A stretch of 64,000 nt of DNA from Symsagittifera roscoffensis. Lineage: Eukaryota; Xenacoelomorpha; Acoela; Convolutidae. The notes beneath the pieces were generated by a model. The model did no database searches. It had not been told where the DNA came from and saw only the letters and a program-made list of their open reading frames with translations. A program made the translations under genes and the position numbers. Positions 19,702 to 30,733 of this stretch are shown here, in pieces (the first letter of the stretch is position 1; the number at the start of each line of letters is the position of its first letter). The stretch spans positions 83,881,847 through 83,945,846 of the forward strand of contig NC_087064.1 of the NCBI RefSeq assembly GCF_963678635.1, read 5' to 3'.

Positions 19702-20838
19702 AAGTCGCTAGTTTTTGTACTCTTTCTAGTTGTCTTAATTCTGCTTTGTTCGGATACCATGTTTGCGATGCATACCTTATGATTGGTACAATGTATCCAC
19801 AGTATAAGTTTAATATTGACTTAAATGATGTTTTTTTCGAGATATTCCGTTTGATTTTGTAAAAAGCTCCCATTGCTTTTGATATGCGAATTTCGGCATT
19901 CACTGACCACGAAAGGTTGTCACACATTAAAATACTTACGTCTTTTTGGGTCTTTGCGGTATCAACATTTTTATTAAATAGTGTAACTTCCATTTTCTTT
20001 TTGAGGTTTAACAGAATACATTTATCTTCATTCAGCGGCATTTTATTTTCTTTGCACTATTTTTCAACATTTGTGGTGTCTTTTTGCAGATGAATTTCTT
20101 CAGTAGACAAGATCGTCATATCGTCACAATAGCCAAAACAATTCAAATTTTCTATGCATTTGGGAAAATCGTTAATGAAAATGATAAAAAGTAGAGGGCC
20201 AAGAATTGAGCCCTGTGGTACATCGCTAGTTACTTCTTTCAGAGTTGATGAACTTTTATTGATTTTCATAAATTGCATTCTATCTGTTAGATAGTCTTGT
20301 AATATATCTTGTATTTGGATGCCTGGACTTATGTTCCGTAGTTTAGCGATTAGAATACTATGAGGAACTTTATCAAAGGCTTTGAAAAAATCTAGATACA
20401 GGACTGATAGTGTTTGAACATTTTTGTCATCGTAGAGTTCATATACTTTGCTCAAAAATTGTACCATTTGTAGTACTGCTGACCTTTTTTTGCCGGAAGC
20501 CGTATTGTGCGTTTTCCAAGAAAGGCTGTGCTTTGGGGTATATATTATCAAGATAATTTTTTCGAAGACCTTCGAGGCGGAGCATAACAGGCTAATTGGG
20601 CGGTAGCACTCAACTGACGCCTTGTTCTTTTTTTTAAAAATTGGGGCCACTTGACTTGTTTTCCAGTAGGTCGGAGAGAGCTGCTTGTTAAGGAATGTGC
20701 GGAAGAGAAGATAGAGCGATTTTGATAGAGTTTCAGAAAATTTTTTAGGATTATATTACCTATACCATCAAAACCTGAAGCTTTATTTGTTAAAAAATTT
20801 TTGAGAATGAATTCGATTTTGGTTTCTTCAATGTGCAT
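19702..20838 (-). pseudogene. LINE A reverse transcriptase
   Basis: Three overlapping frames (20,838-20,548; 20,650-20,057; 20,041-19,702). Blocks seen: N-K-A-S-G-F-D-G-I (about 20,775), C-Y-R-P-I-S-L-L (about 20,595), Y-L-D-F-F-K-A-F-D (about 20,380), D-V-P-Q-G-S-I-L-G-P-L-L-F (about 20,200) and the active site Y-C-D-D-M in place of Y-A-D-D (about 20,120-20,133), then a thumb region ending in L-E-R-V-Q-K-L. Typical CR1/Jockey-group RT. Broken by a frameshift near 20,600 and a stop before 20,041. Confidence 0.85.
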
Positions 20839-21720
20839 TGTTCTTTATTTTGTCCCGTAACCATGCATACCACTGACGCAGGAGCTCATTTACATTACTG
20901 TAACAATACGGTATGAAAGGTTTGTCTTTTATTTCTTGATTTATTGTCGTCCAATCGGCTCTGTTAAATGCCAGACTTTCATCTTTGTTTATTTCTTTGA
21001 TACTGGCTTCCATGTTAATTGTTGCAGAGTAAGCATAATGATCTGAGCATGAAACTTTGTCAATGCTGTATGCGTTTGTTGCTGTTTGGTTCGTGTACCA
21101 GTTGAGTATCACTCCGGGGTTGTTTGGTAATAAAACATCAAGCTGCTTTTTTTTGGAGTCGAATAATTGTTCATAGTCAAGTTCAATGAGCTGTTTTAAC
21201 ACTGCATTTTCATATTCGTCCGTTGAGTGCATCATTTTCCAATGAGTGTATTCAAATTTTATATCTCCCTCAATCGACACTGCGTTACAGTTGTGTTGTA
21301 TTTGTAATTTTGTTAAGTTTTCGAACAAACTGATGAAGTTTTGTTGTTTCCATTGGTATTTCCTGTTTTTCGGGGGATTATAAACACAGCAGAGAATTAA
21401 ATTGATGAGCAGTTTCACCTGTTAGTTTGGCCACTATGCATTCTTCATTTTCTAATTGAGCATCAATTTCTTCGTAATGCACTTTTTCTTTTATCGCCAT
21501 GAGTACACCTCCGTGATTGGTTTTTAAAGTGGAGTTTTTTCTATCTTTGCGGTTTATATTAAAACCAGCCAAATGCAGAGCTTTATCTGGTATTTCCTTT
21601 ACCAGCCATGTCTCTGTGAGACATAGTATATCGTAGTCTGTTTGTAAAATGGCATTTGATAGAGCTGTTTTTCTGTTGATGTGTAAAATATTTCTGACAT
21701 TTAGGCGTAAAATTTTTAAA
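20828..21720 (-). pseudogene. LINE A apurinic-type endonuclease
   Basis: The N-terminal part has L-T-E-T-W-L (about 21,625) and H-G-G-V-L-M (about 21,510). The 196-codon frame 21,418-20,828 has C-C-V-Y-N-P-P-K-N, E-G-D-I in place of G-D-F-N (about 21,270), and the S-D-H motif (about 21,045). These are the exonuclease-III-like endonuclease blocks that nick target DNA for LINE insertion. Broken by frameshifts near 21,390 and 21,570. Confidence 0.8.
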
Positions 21721-21737
21721 TACTTAGCAGTAGGTAG

Positions 21738-22612
21738 TCAATTGCTTTCTTCGACTTTTTTCCAATTTCCACTTTCTTCATCATATTGGTAAAGCACAAG
21801 TTCCCTTAGCCTTAGGTTTTTAGCTGATACGCCAGTTTCTATCATTGTTCGTCTTTTCATAAGAAGTTTGTTCTCAATCAGAAATTCACTTGGGCTGAGC
21901 TCTTTTGACACAAAAAGAGTTTTGTCGTAGTTTTTCAATTTTGCCAAGGACATTAGTATCAGTCGTTTTTGCCATTCACTTGATACATTTACAACTATTG
22001 TGCGTGGCCTTTTCCCTTCTTCATATTTTCCTAAACGTTTTAAACCTGTGCTTTTTGCTTCATTTGTTGAGAACGCAAACCGTTTGTTCACCTCTTCAAG
22101 TCGTGTTCGTGTCTATCTCTTGAATTTTTTGAGTCCAGTTCAAGCAGTCCTCTTATCCGGATTCCGTTATAGCTTGATTCTGATTTGTTTAAGGCATGTT
22201 ACTGTGGCTCATTTCTGTTTTGTGGGTTTTTGTTTGTTTCATCTATCTTTTGCTTAAGTGAATCTATATCTTGCTTAAATGTAGAGAATTGTTTGGCGAT
22301 TTCATTTAGTTTTGTTTCGGCAATGGATGGACGGGTTTGCATCAAATCGCTGATCATCGACTCTTTCCTATAGTTTCCAACACAACAGTTACAGAGCAGG
22401 AGGACGTTCTGACTGATCTCCGAAATTCCAAGGATGGCAGTTTCAGATATTCCAGTGCATGTTTTTGTCATGTGCATAACATCGCCACAGGCAATGCAAT
22501 TAAAGATTTGACTTTTGTTTGTGATCGGCTTTTTGCATGTTTTACAAGATTTCTCAGATGCTTGCGAGACGCTAGCATTTCTGCGTCTTTCTTCTGAGCC
22601 CATATTGCTCAA
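21738..22612 (-). pseudogene. LINE A ORF1 (PHD-like finger plus RRM-like end)
   Basis: 22,612-22,199 begins with ATG and encodes C-x2-C (C-K-T-C), C-x2-C (C-I-A-C-G-D), H-M-T-K-T-C and C-N-C-C pairs, the spacing of a PHD-type zinc finger, followed by a coiled coil. After a frame break, 22,091-21,738 gives a basic segment with R-T-I-V-V-N-V and V-S-K-E-L-S that is shared with LINE D (about 30,985-31,160). ORF1 proteins of CR1-type LINEs bind element RNA. Confidence 0.75.
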
Positions 22613-22649
22613 AAAATCTTCTCAGAACTGAACTGTTGTGATAAACTGA

Positions 22650-22832
22650 TTAAATAGATTGATGACTTGGGTAGACGGATATTTCTTGCAACAGGAGAGA
22701 AGAGAGCAACTGAATATCGAAGACAACGTTTGGGAGTAGCAGTGCAAATGGGAAATGCGGCAGCTATTTTTGAGACATTCAAAAGCGACCCGGACCCGCT
22801 TCTTGTCAATGAACTGATCCACCACCGATGAT
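22650..22832 (+). pseudogene. Orphan C-terminal coding fragment, origin unknown
   Basis: A frame of 56 residues ending at TGA 22,830-22,832, with an R-R-Q-R-L-G-V-A-V-Q-M-G-N-A-A-A block. Codon use looks real and GC is raised over the flanks. A possible splice acceptor (AATAG) lies just before 22,660. I do not recognise the family; it may be the end of a host exon or of another transposon. Confidence 0.3.
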
Positions 22833-22973
22833 TGGATACATTCCCATCTGCCCCGCTGCCCCCAGGAGTTTTCTCCACGTTAATTCCATTAGATGTTGTT
22901 ATAAATCTTTACTTGTAATATGGTTATATCAAATTGCAGGAATTTCAAGAATAGATTGATTTTTCAAATTTAC

Positions 22974-23149
22974 CACTTGTTTGTTTTCATATCATACGCG
23001 CGCTGGGCTTTCCTCTTCTGATTATCTAACCAAATCTTGCCGTCCCAACCGTAGGCGAGTGAAGCTTCCCTGGCGTATCTAGACTCAAGAAGGAATGAGC
23101 AGGTGGCACTGCCCTTCATCAACAATACCACAGGTTGTACCGTTTCTAC
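22974..23149 (-). CDS. Candidate host exon, unknown protein
   Basis: On the minus strand a frame of 58 residues is bounded by an AG acceptor (23,150-23,151) and a GTAAAT donor (22,968-22,973). It contains S-R-Y-A-R-E-A-S-L-A-Y-G-W-D-G and K-R-K-A-Q-R-A-Y-D. It is GC-richer than the surroundings. No family recognised. It could equally be a transposon remnant. Confidence 0.3.
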
Positions 23150-23762
23150 CTATCCATTTTTCGTTTTTTTTTAAAATTTTTTTTCAAAGTCTCAGATTTA
23201 AATAAAATTCCTTGAATCTTTGACCAACCATTCTCCCAACTTTATACGTAAGAACGTCTCCGTTGCCTTCGCTGTCTGTGTTTCAGGTTGATGCCCCGAT
23301 TCCAGGCAGGGCGCATCCCTGACTTTTCACAGAAGATTGTAATTGGCACATCAAGGACAAAATATATCAAACCAGCTCTAGTAAAATTCACTTTTACCGC
23401 GGCGCCACACTCCAAGATCTGTATTAAACTGTTTTACAATACAGACCAAAGCGCCTTAATACAGTTACTATTATTACCGGGTTTAATGATAATAGGCTGC
23501 ATCTACAAGAAAGTGAGCAAAAGTGGAAAAACTTAATCAACCGAATTACAAACAAGTTCCAGCCCAAAACCCTGATTGTCCCTAAAACAATCCAAAGCTC
23601 CAAGAACAATGATGATAACCGCAAACTCTACAATCAAAACCATGCGCTGTTTAACTTAAGCAGTAAACTTGTTCGCCCAAACACTCATTGTTTCGCCCAA
23701 TCTTAACTTAAATCTAACCTAAAATTTAATTTAAACCTTATTAAATAGTTTCATATAACGTT
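23150..23762. other. Spacer before LINE B
   Basis: Starts with a T-rich tract. An open frame 23,288-23,536 (+) has no recognisable content; the rest is AT-rich and may be LINE B 5' UTR. Nothing firm is seen. Confidence 0.3.
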
Positions 23763-24560
23763 ATGCCTGGATCTTCAGCTAAAACTCGACTGGCATCGAA
23801 GCAGCAGGAGTGCTGCACCATATGTAACATGTCGAGAGGGGAGACCTGGAACTTATGTGAGAGGTGTCAGAGGTGAATGGAATATTCGAAGGATGAGTTC
23901 AAGTTTTTCGAGAGGGCAAAAGTTACCTTTACATGTAACAGCTGCCTACAGAGCCCTCCAATTGATGCAATTGATACAAGGGAATTGAGCAGGGATATCA
24001 CGTAGCTAAAGGAGAGTGTGGAAAGTATTAGGACTATGGTGGAGGAAGTTCCCTCATGTAGACAGCCCCAGCAAACCGTAGCTAAGTATAGCGATGTTGT
24101 TAAAACGAAAATTGATTTTGAGCATGAGTTAAGTTTCAGTGGTATACCTGAATATAAGGATGCGGAAAATGAAAGTACAGAAAAGCTTGATCGTTCAAAA
24201 GTTTTTGAGCATCATGAAAAACTGATACGAAGTGCTTTTGAAAATTTGGGATTAAATTCAGTTGAAATTTCATCTTTTCGGCTACTGGGAAAATTTGAAC
24301 TTGGGAGAACACGACCCAGGAAGATCCTTGTAAAGTTTCGTGACGTTTTTACAGTAGAAAAAGTACTCGCACGCGTCTCCAACTTAAAAATGTACGAACC
24401 GGAGTATATGAGAAACAAATAATCAATTTTGATTTCGAAATCTTTACATAAGGAAGAGCAAGCAAAAGAGCAATCATTATTAAAAAAAGCAGAAAATTAC
24501 TTAACGAAGAAACAGCGTACACTGATATCAAGATACGAAAAGGCGTTTTATACTTGAAAA
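23763..24560 (+). pseudogene. LINE B ORF1
   Basis: ATG 23,763. One frame is kept to 24,560 with stops at about 23,874, 24,003 and 24,420. The N terminus has C-C-x2-C, C-x2-C and a further C-x2-C (C-N-S-C), a reduced zinc finger. A region with R-L-L-G-K-F...R-K-I-L-V-K-F (about 24,278-24,345) looks like the RRM-like part of CR1 ORF1, followed by a K/E-rich helix. RNA-binding role by family. Confidence 0.65.
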
Positions 24561-24609
24561 ACAGGCCAGTTGATTTTTCCAACTGACTGAATGATTCAAA
24601 ATTCGAAAT

Positions 24610-25290
24610 TTGAGCTATGTTTTACAATATCCGGAGTTTGTTTAAAATATTAAGACGTCAAGAATTTACAAACTTTTGAATAGCAAACCCTTATGGTTTT
24701 GTTTGCATAGCAGAGACTTGGTTAATAAATGAACAAACGGATTCAGAGCGGTTTTTACCAGAATACCAATGTTTTCGCTCTAATCGTAAATCGCCATTGA
24801 AACTACAGCCCATGGTGGTACCTTGATATGCGTTAAATCAAGCTATAACTCCGAACAAGTCTTTTTCGATTTTGACACTAACGGTTCTGCAGCTGCTGGT
24901 TACGTTAATATCAATCAAAAGAAAATTCTGATTGTATGTTGCAATAACCCTCCGGCAAATAGTAAATATGCATATACAAGTGAAGACCTAACAAGACTTT
25001 TCAAGAATAAAAATCAGCTGACAAGAAACTGCGATGATATTATCATTTACGGCGATTTCAATTTTTTCACGATTAATTGGTGTAGCTTATCTTCAGAAAA
25101 ATTTTTGTAGCGAGAGTTTTTGAGCATAATCGAAGAAAACAACTTTCAACAAAAAATAGACTTCAATACAGCAGCAAGTGGTATATTAGATCTCATTTTT
25201 ATTAGTGATAAGTGCGTAAGTTTGAAGCAAATGACCAGCGACGAATGTCAAACCACCGAAATGCCAAATTACTAACCAATTTATCTTAGT
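24610..25290 (+). pseudogene. LINE B endonuclease
   Basis: N-terminal N-I-R-S-L (about 24,628) and A-E-T-W-L (about 24,713), then in the 24,823-25,110 frame C-C-N-N-P-P and Y-G-D-F-N (about 25,047). An I-L-D-L-I-F strand follows at about 25,182. This is the order of the apurinic-type endonuclease. At least two frameshifts and a TAG at 25,108 break it; I cannot find the S-D-H motif intact. Confidence 0.7.
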
Positions 25291-25737
25291 TTTCAGCTAT
25301 AGGGCAGAACAATATAAGAAGATAGTATGTAAAAAGTGATGTGTATAGTTTTTGTAGTGGAGACTATGAAAATTTAATGCGCCTTTTTTCGACAAATCCG
25401 TTCAATTCCTATTGCTGGTCAAACCCAAATTGCATTGTTGAAAACTGGTACCTTTGGCTGAATGTTTTTTCTGAATGAAACTATACTGAAAAGAACCCAG
25501 CATCGAGCTTCTCTGCCACCTTGGATAAACCAGAGTACATCTCATCTAAACAAATGTCTCAAGACAGCAAGAAGAAGATATAAAGATATGCATCCAAAGG
25601 TTCTGAAACTGTAATCAATGCTGGAAAATGCTGTGGAAATGACAAGATAGAATATGAACAAAATCTAGCAGGCGAGAGATCAGCTGCGAAGCTTTTTAAG
25701 TATATCAGGGCCTTCAAAAAATCAAATATTCCCAGCC

Positions 25738-27343
25738 TTGTTTTTTATAAAATTGAAAAAGCAGAAAATCACAGTGACAAAGCCCAACTATTTTCGAATT
25801 TTTTTTGCATCCGTTCACGTACAATTTTCTGAATTTTATGAGCCTTTTCAAGATTGTTCAGAGAATGGTTTTCTAAGCAACCTAACATTCGAAGAAACTG
25901 AAATCGAAAGCATATGCAAAAAGCTAACTCTCAACAAAAGTAAAGTGCCCAATGAACTACCACCAGTGCTTTTTCGGAAATTTAGAAACACGATTTCCCA
26001 TTCTTTTTTTTTTCAAAAATTCTACAAACTTCTATTTTTCCAGACTCGTGGAAAAATGCAATAATCAGTCCAGTTTTTAAAATAGGTAAAACAGCAGACA
26101 TAGAAAATTATCGACCTGTTTCTCTTTTATCTTTGCCCTCTAAAATTTTTGAAAGAATTGTCTTCATTCGACTATATGATCATTACAATAAGATTTTTAA
26201 CAAATCTCAATTCGGATGTCGAGAAAACCGGTCAACAATGCATCATCTCTTGAACTTTCTATATGAAACATATAAAGGAATCGAAAAAGGAGAAGAAATT
26301 GAAATTATTTTTACAGACTTTAGCAAAGCTTTCGACAGAGTTGATCATGGAATTTTATACGAAAATTGTTTTCAACAGGAGTCAGGGGTAAACTTTTAAA
26401 ACTGATCAAGTCGTACCTTACCAACAGGCACCAGATTGTTCGAATAAATGGCAAAGAGTCTTCAAGAGAAAAAGTTACCAGTGGAGTGCCACAGGTTAGC
26501 ATCCTGGGTCCTTTGTTTTTACTGATCTTTATTGACGACCTAACAGATTACTGTGTAAATCTTAAGACTATGTTATTTGCAGACGATGCTAAATTCATCA
26601 GTTCTGGTCAAGCACGAGAGCAAATCCAAAGTGACCTACTTAATGTGGTTAATTGGACCATCGACAATAATATGCCCATCAATTTAGACAAACGTATGTA
26701 TCTAAAATTAGAAAGAAATGCAAATGATTTTTACTTCAACGGACTCAAGATCATTGAAATAGACGTACAAAAAGACATCGGATTGACAATATCAAGTGAT
26801 TTAAACTGGAATATCCACATAGACAATGCATGCAAGAAAGTAAACCGTGTATTTTTCATGATAAAACGGATTACAAACAATCTGAGTCGTACTGCAAAAT
26901 TGAACCTTTATAAATCTTTGGTAGTCCCAGTCTTAACATTGGCCAGCCGCAGCTATGGATTAAGCAAATATGTCACAAATGAACTTGAGACTATTCAAAA
27001 AATGAGTCGTCAAATGGATTTTTCCTGGATCATTGGCATAGAAAGAAAAAATTGCTCAATTGCAAATTTACCGCTTCCTATGTATATACAAATAAATATT
27101 ATTTCGCTGCTTTCAAAAGTCGGATTAGGAAGTTACGACGATATGCATGTAAATGCGCCCATACTAACAGAACCCTCTCGCGGTGTAATGTTTCAGCTGA
27201 AACGGCCTAAGCGCCTGAGAGCTGAACAAAATTTCTTCTATCAATCTTGCAGACTGGTCAATACTTTAAAGATAGACGTGAGGGTTTATTATGGTCTCAA
27301 ACAGCTATTACTGAGGACATTCTGGTTGAAATTTGGAGAATAA
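25738..27343 (+). pseudogene. LINE B reverse transcriptase
   Basis: Blocks in order: a T-L-N-K-S-K fingers block (about 25,927), E-N-Y-R-P-V-S-L-L (about 26,104-26,130), Q-F-G-C-R-E (about 26,210), F-T-D-F-S-K-A-F-D (about 26,308), S-G-V-P-Q-V-S-I-L-G-P (about 26,476) and F-A-D-D (26,576-26,587). The segment 26,366-27,343 is a 325-codon uninterrupted frame covering the active site, thumb and C-terminal domain. A frameshift lies near 26,065 and another near 26,390. Confidence 0.85.
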
Positions 27344-27619
27344 AATGAAGTTGACAAGTGCACGTGGAAAATTGGGTGCGATTGTGCGGCGAACAACTGC
27401 CGCAGCAAGAGGTACATATGACGATGCAATGATGGTTCTAATATTAATAGTTCTACACAATCCTAATACTACTAACCCCTCAATTGCTCTGCTGAGACAG
27501 CATCCACTTCTCGTTCTTCGGTAATGAATTCTTTACAATTTTTCTTGCTTATATTATTTATAAATTCTCTTAATAATCTGACGATACCGTTCCTCCTCAA
27601 ATAATTTCCAATCAAACAC
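27344..27619 (+). other. LINE B 3' UTR and spacer
   Basis: No coding content. Some GC-richer sequence at 27,360-27,430, then AT-rich. The exact end of LINE B cannot be placed. Confidence 0.35.
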
Positions 27620-27620
27620 A

Positions 27621-28098
27621 ATGTATCATATGTAACAACCACCTACGCGGCCGTGGAATATGGTGCACAACATGCGCAGCCTAAATGCATGTTGAATGCA
27701 GCGGTCTTAACCGAGCCAGCGACCACGACGAAAATTTCAGCTGCATTCGCTGCACCTCCCTGATTACAGACAACCCTACAACTGGCAACCAAGCCCCTCA
27801 ACCTCAACACGCTCCTTCGACTAACGATCAAAATCCTGCCATTGCAAACAGCAACGAAGCTATAACAGCCACACCCGACCCCTGGTCAAATCCCACACCT
27901 GAACTAAAAGATAAAATGAGAACAATCTACAGCCAAGTAGTGCACTTGAAACCAGTCTTCATGACCCTCGCAAAAAATAAAATTGGGTTTAACTTTATAG
28001 AAACTCTACAAAGAACCCTCAACTCGGCAATTGAAACACAAGAAAACACATACGCAACGCACGCAAAAATGATATTCCCTCACCCTCATGCTATGTAA
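27621..28098 (+). pseudogene. LINE C N-terminal PHD-like zinc finger
   Basis: In one frame: C-I-I-C, C-T-T-C, M-H-V-E-C and C-I-R-C pairs, i.e. C-x2-C / C-x2-C / H-x2-C / C-x2-C, the ligand pattern of a PHD finger. TAA at 27,682-27,684 interrupts between the second and third pair. A T/P/N-rich linker and a helical segment follow to TAA 28,096. PHD fingers usually read histone H3 tails; here it could contribute to target choice. Confidence 0.6.
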
Positions 28099-28549
28099 AA
28101 CCAAATCGGAGAGTGGTAGTTCGAACTCCAAAACTATAGCAAGAAGGCTTAAACAATGGCATAAATGCGAACTGGACGAACTTTTTAACGAGGGAAAAGC
28201 GCTGCAAACGCGCTTGGTAAAGAGTAAGAAAAAAGAAAGTAGAAACTGAAGCACAGCAATTTAAAAAATTAATGAACACTGGAAAATTATCGAGTGCTAT
28301 TGCTAAAATAACTGATACCTCTAAGAGAGTTCTCTCACTCGACGAAACTGTCAAAGGTCAAACTGTTGAGCAAATCGTCAACGAGAAACACCCTCCCGCT
28401 GAGCCAGTAAACAGCAACTATATAACATCTTGCTCAGTAAGATACAATCCCTCTCCACTCATCCAAGTTCGACCAAATAAACGCCCAGAAAATTAGGAAG
28501 GCTGCCATGACAACAGTCAGATAAAATATCAAAGACACAAGCCAAAATC

Positions 28550-29400
28550 GCACAAAAAATATCGACAGAAAAACTAAGCCATGAGCTTCTTGAACCATTT
28601 AATGCTTGTCGACTAATTCCACTCGATAAAAACCCAGGAGTTAGGCCAATTGGCATAGGCGAAGTCATCCGCAGAATAATAGGTAGAACGACCACAAAAT
28701 GCTTTAAAAGCGAACTTATGGTACTCGGATCGAATTACCAACTATGCCTGGGGCCAAAAATGAGGCATCGAATAAGCAATTCATTCGCTTAGAAAGCAAT
28801 ACGAGAAAACAGACCCCGATGCAATATTACTGATAGACGCGGAAAATGCATTTAAATCCCTAAACCGGACCTCATGCTCTGATTCATCCAAACTCTTCGT
28901 AAAAAAAAGAATACTATCTAGAGAAGGAACCACACAAGAAGACTCACTAGCAATGGCGAGCTAGCCACTTTACCTTTAATAAAACTAGTCAACGATAACA
29001 GCCTAACACAGAAATGGTATGCAGACGATGGGAACGCAGTCGGTAATTTGAAAAGCCTGTGAAGAATTCTTCACAACGTTATCAAACGCGGAAAATAATT
29101 TGGATATCATGTAAAGGCATCGAAATACCAGCACATTGTAAAAGATGAAAAAAACAATGAGGCGATAAAAGTATTTAAAATACCGAAATTTAAATGAAGA
29201 AAGGGGCCAGAGTACTTGGTTCTGTCATAGGATCCGAGACTGAACGTAGAACTTTCTTAGAAACTCAGTTAGAAGAACATAAAAAAATACTGAAAAAAAC
29301 TTGGCAAGATCGCAAAAACGTCACCACAAAACGTGTACTCCTGTTACATCAAATGGGTACAAGAAAAATTATCCTTTTTAGCTAGAACTACCCCCAATAC
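28550..29400 (+). pseudogene. LINE C reverse transcriptase
   Basis: R-L-I-P-L-D-K-N-P-G-V-R-P-I-G-I-G-E-V (about 28,611-28,670) is the fingers block of R2-like RTs. L-L-I-D-A-E-N-A-F (about 28,827) is the first catalytic aspartate block, E-G-T-T-Q (about 28,925) the template-grip block, and W-Y-A-D-D-G (29,015-29,032) the active site. 29,194-29,385 has the M-K-K-G-A-R-V-L-G-S-V-I-G block behind it. Many frame breaks. Confidence 0.65.
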
Positions 29401-29699
29401 CACACATGCAGGCCTGCGAGAAGATTCTGCAGGAAAATCTAATTCCAAATTTAATTGGTAAAAATAATATCAGCCATCAATTCTGAGACATCGCTTCTTT
29501 GCCACTGAAAATGGGTGGTCTAAATATCAAGCTACCTTCTGACTATGAGAATTCTTTAGAATGGTCAATTTAAACATCGTCAGTCCTAGACACATAGGAC
29601 AAATTTTTTGAACTAACTTTTTGAACAACTTGAGCGGCAATAAAAAATACGCACCTGAGCTGGCCTCCGCATAAGCAGCCTCAAACTGGTTAAATGCAC

Positions 29700-30429
29700 T
29701 GCCTCTTAGCAGATATAATTTAAACCTGAAAAAATTCGAATTCCGGGATGGACTTTATCTCAGATATGGATGGGAACCAACCAACATTCCACTCACATGT
29801 GCGTATGGTCAATCTTTTGACCTTACCCACGTCCTTCACTGTGCAAAGGGTGGATACACCCACATGAGGCATAACGAAATCAGAGATACCTTTGCCGCCC
29901 TCATGAGCGAGGTTTGCTTTGATGTTGAAATCGAGCCGAAACTCCAGTCGTTGCAAGGCGAGAGCTTTGTCAACAATTCAACCACAGCTGATGAAGACAC
30001 TCAACTAGCAAAAAGATTATGGGCCCAAGGTTTAGCCGAACCTTTTTTGATGTCAAAGTCTTCAACCCGCACGCGAAAACTTCACGAAGACTACTGAAAG
30101 ACGCCTAAAAGTACCACGAATCACTAAAAAACTCAAAATACCAACAGAGAGTTCTACAAGTCGAACAGAGCGGCTTCTGTCTGCTCTTTTTTGGCTGCAC
30201 TGGTGGTGCCGCACCAGCAGCTACGCGGACAATATAGCGGATAGCTGAAAAACTTAGTGAAAAAATGCATGAAAGCTACGCAGAAACAATAAACAATATA
30301 AGAACAAAGATAAGCTTCGCGCTGCTCAGGAGCGCTAGCCTTTGTATACGGGGTTGCAGATCACTGCGTAAGATGCAATTCATAGATAATTCATTTATTG
30401 CTGTTGTAGAGGAGGGAAGTTTGAAGTAA
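29700..30429 (+). pseudogene. LINE C knuckle and restriction-like endonuclease
   Basis: C-A-Y-G...D-L-T-H-V-L-H-C-A-K-G-G (about 29,796-29,850) is a CCHC-like knuckle with one cysteine replaced by tyrosine. R-H-N-E-I-R-D follows. The frame 29,864-30,097 is open for 77 codons. In another frame F-F-D-V-K-V-F-N-P (about 30,043-30,070) gives the D-x-K nuclease core. The tail (about 30,230-30,429) contains L-L-R-S-A-S-L-C-I-R-G. A frameshift near 30,000 breaks it. Confidence 0.6.
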
Positions 30430-30733
30430 ATACTTTTAATGACAATGCATAAAACGCTGACTTGACTTAATTCCTGCAATATTGTTTATTGATGTATTTT
30501 TATAATGCTGGTATGGGCCGTATCCAGCTTGTGCACGACCGTACCTAAACGGAAGGGCCCCTTTTATAATTTATTTTTTTTGTAAGCCTGATGGAGATAA
30601 GAACAAGAGCCTGATACAACACAAGCAAAGCCTGGGCTAGTTAGTCGAAAAAATTGAATAGGATTTCACAAAAAATTTCCCCCATCCACCGAAGAATAAA
30701 ATAAATTATCTACCAAAATGTGTTTAATACGGT
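30430..30733. other. Spacer between LINE C and LINE D
   Basis: Probably LINE C 3' UTR followed by the start of LINE D. AT-rich; no coding, repeat or RNA signal recognised. Confidence 0.3.

Larger units (their letters stand above)
19702..22612 (-). mobile_element. LINE A: CR1-like non-LTR retrotransposon, truncated by the giant element
   Basis: Minus-strand order: ORF1 with a PHD-like finger (22,612-22,199), ORF1 C-terminal part (22,091-21,738), apurinic endonuclease (about 21,720-20,830), reverse transcriptase (20,838-19,702). Coding is cut off at 19,702 exactly where the LTR ends, in the L-E-R-V-Q-K block that in these LINEs lies near the RT C terminus. Some segments are missing (EN-RT linker) and all frames are broken. 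Confidence 0.85.
23763..27343 (+). mobile_element. LINE B: CR1-like non-LTR retrotransposon, nearly full length
   Basis: ORF1 (23,763-24,560), endonuclease (24,610-25,290), linker and reverse transcriptase (about 25,300-27,343) in order on the plus strand. Frames are broken but all parts are present. The 3' UTR probably runs to about 27,600; no poly-A tail is seen, as expected for the CR1 group. Confidence 0.85.
27620..30429 (+). mobile_element. LINE C: PHD-finger LINE with restriction-like endonuclease
   Basis: Single long decayed coding region: PHD-type finger (27,621-27,760), helical region (27,840-28,500), RT (about 28,550-29,250), thumb and linker, CCHC-like knuckle (29,790-29,890) and restriction-like endonuclease (about 29,890-30,070), then a C-terminal helical tail to TAA at about 30,429. 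This architecture (RT followed by a knuckle and PD-(D/E)xK nuclease) is that of the R2/NeSL/HERO group, not of CR1. Confidence 0.65.
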
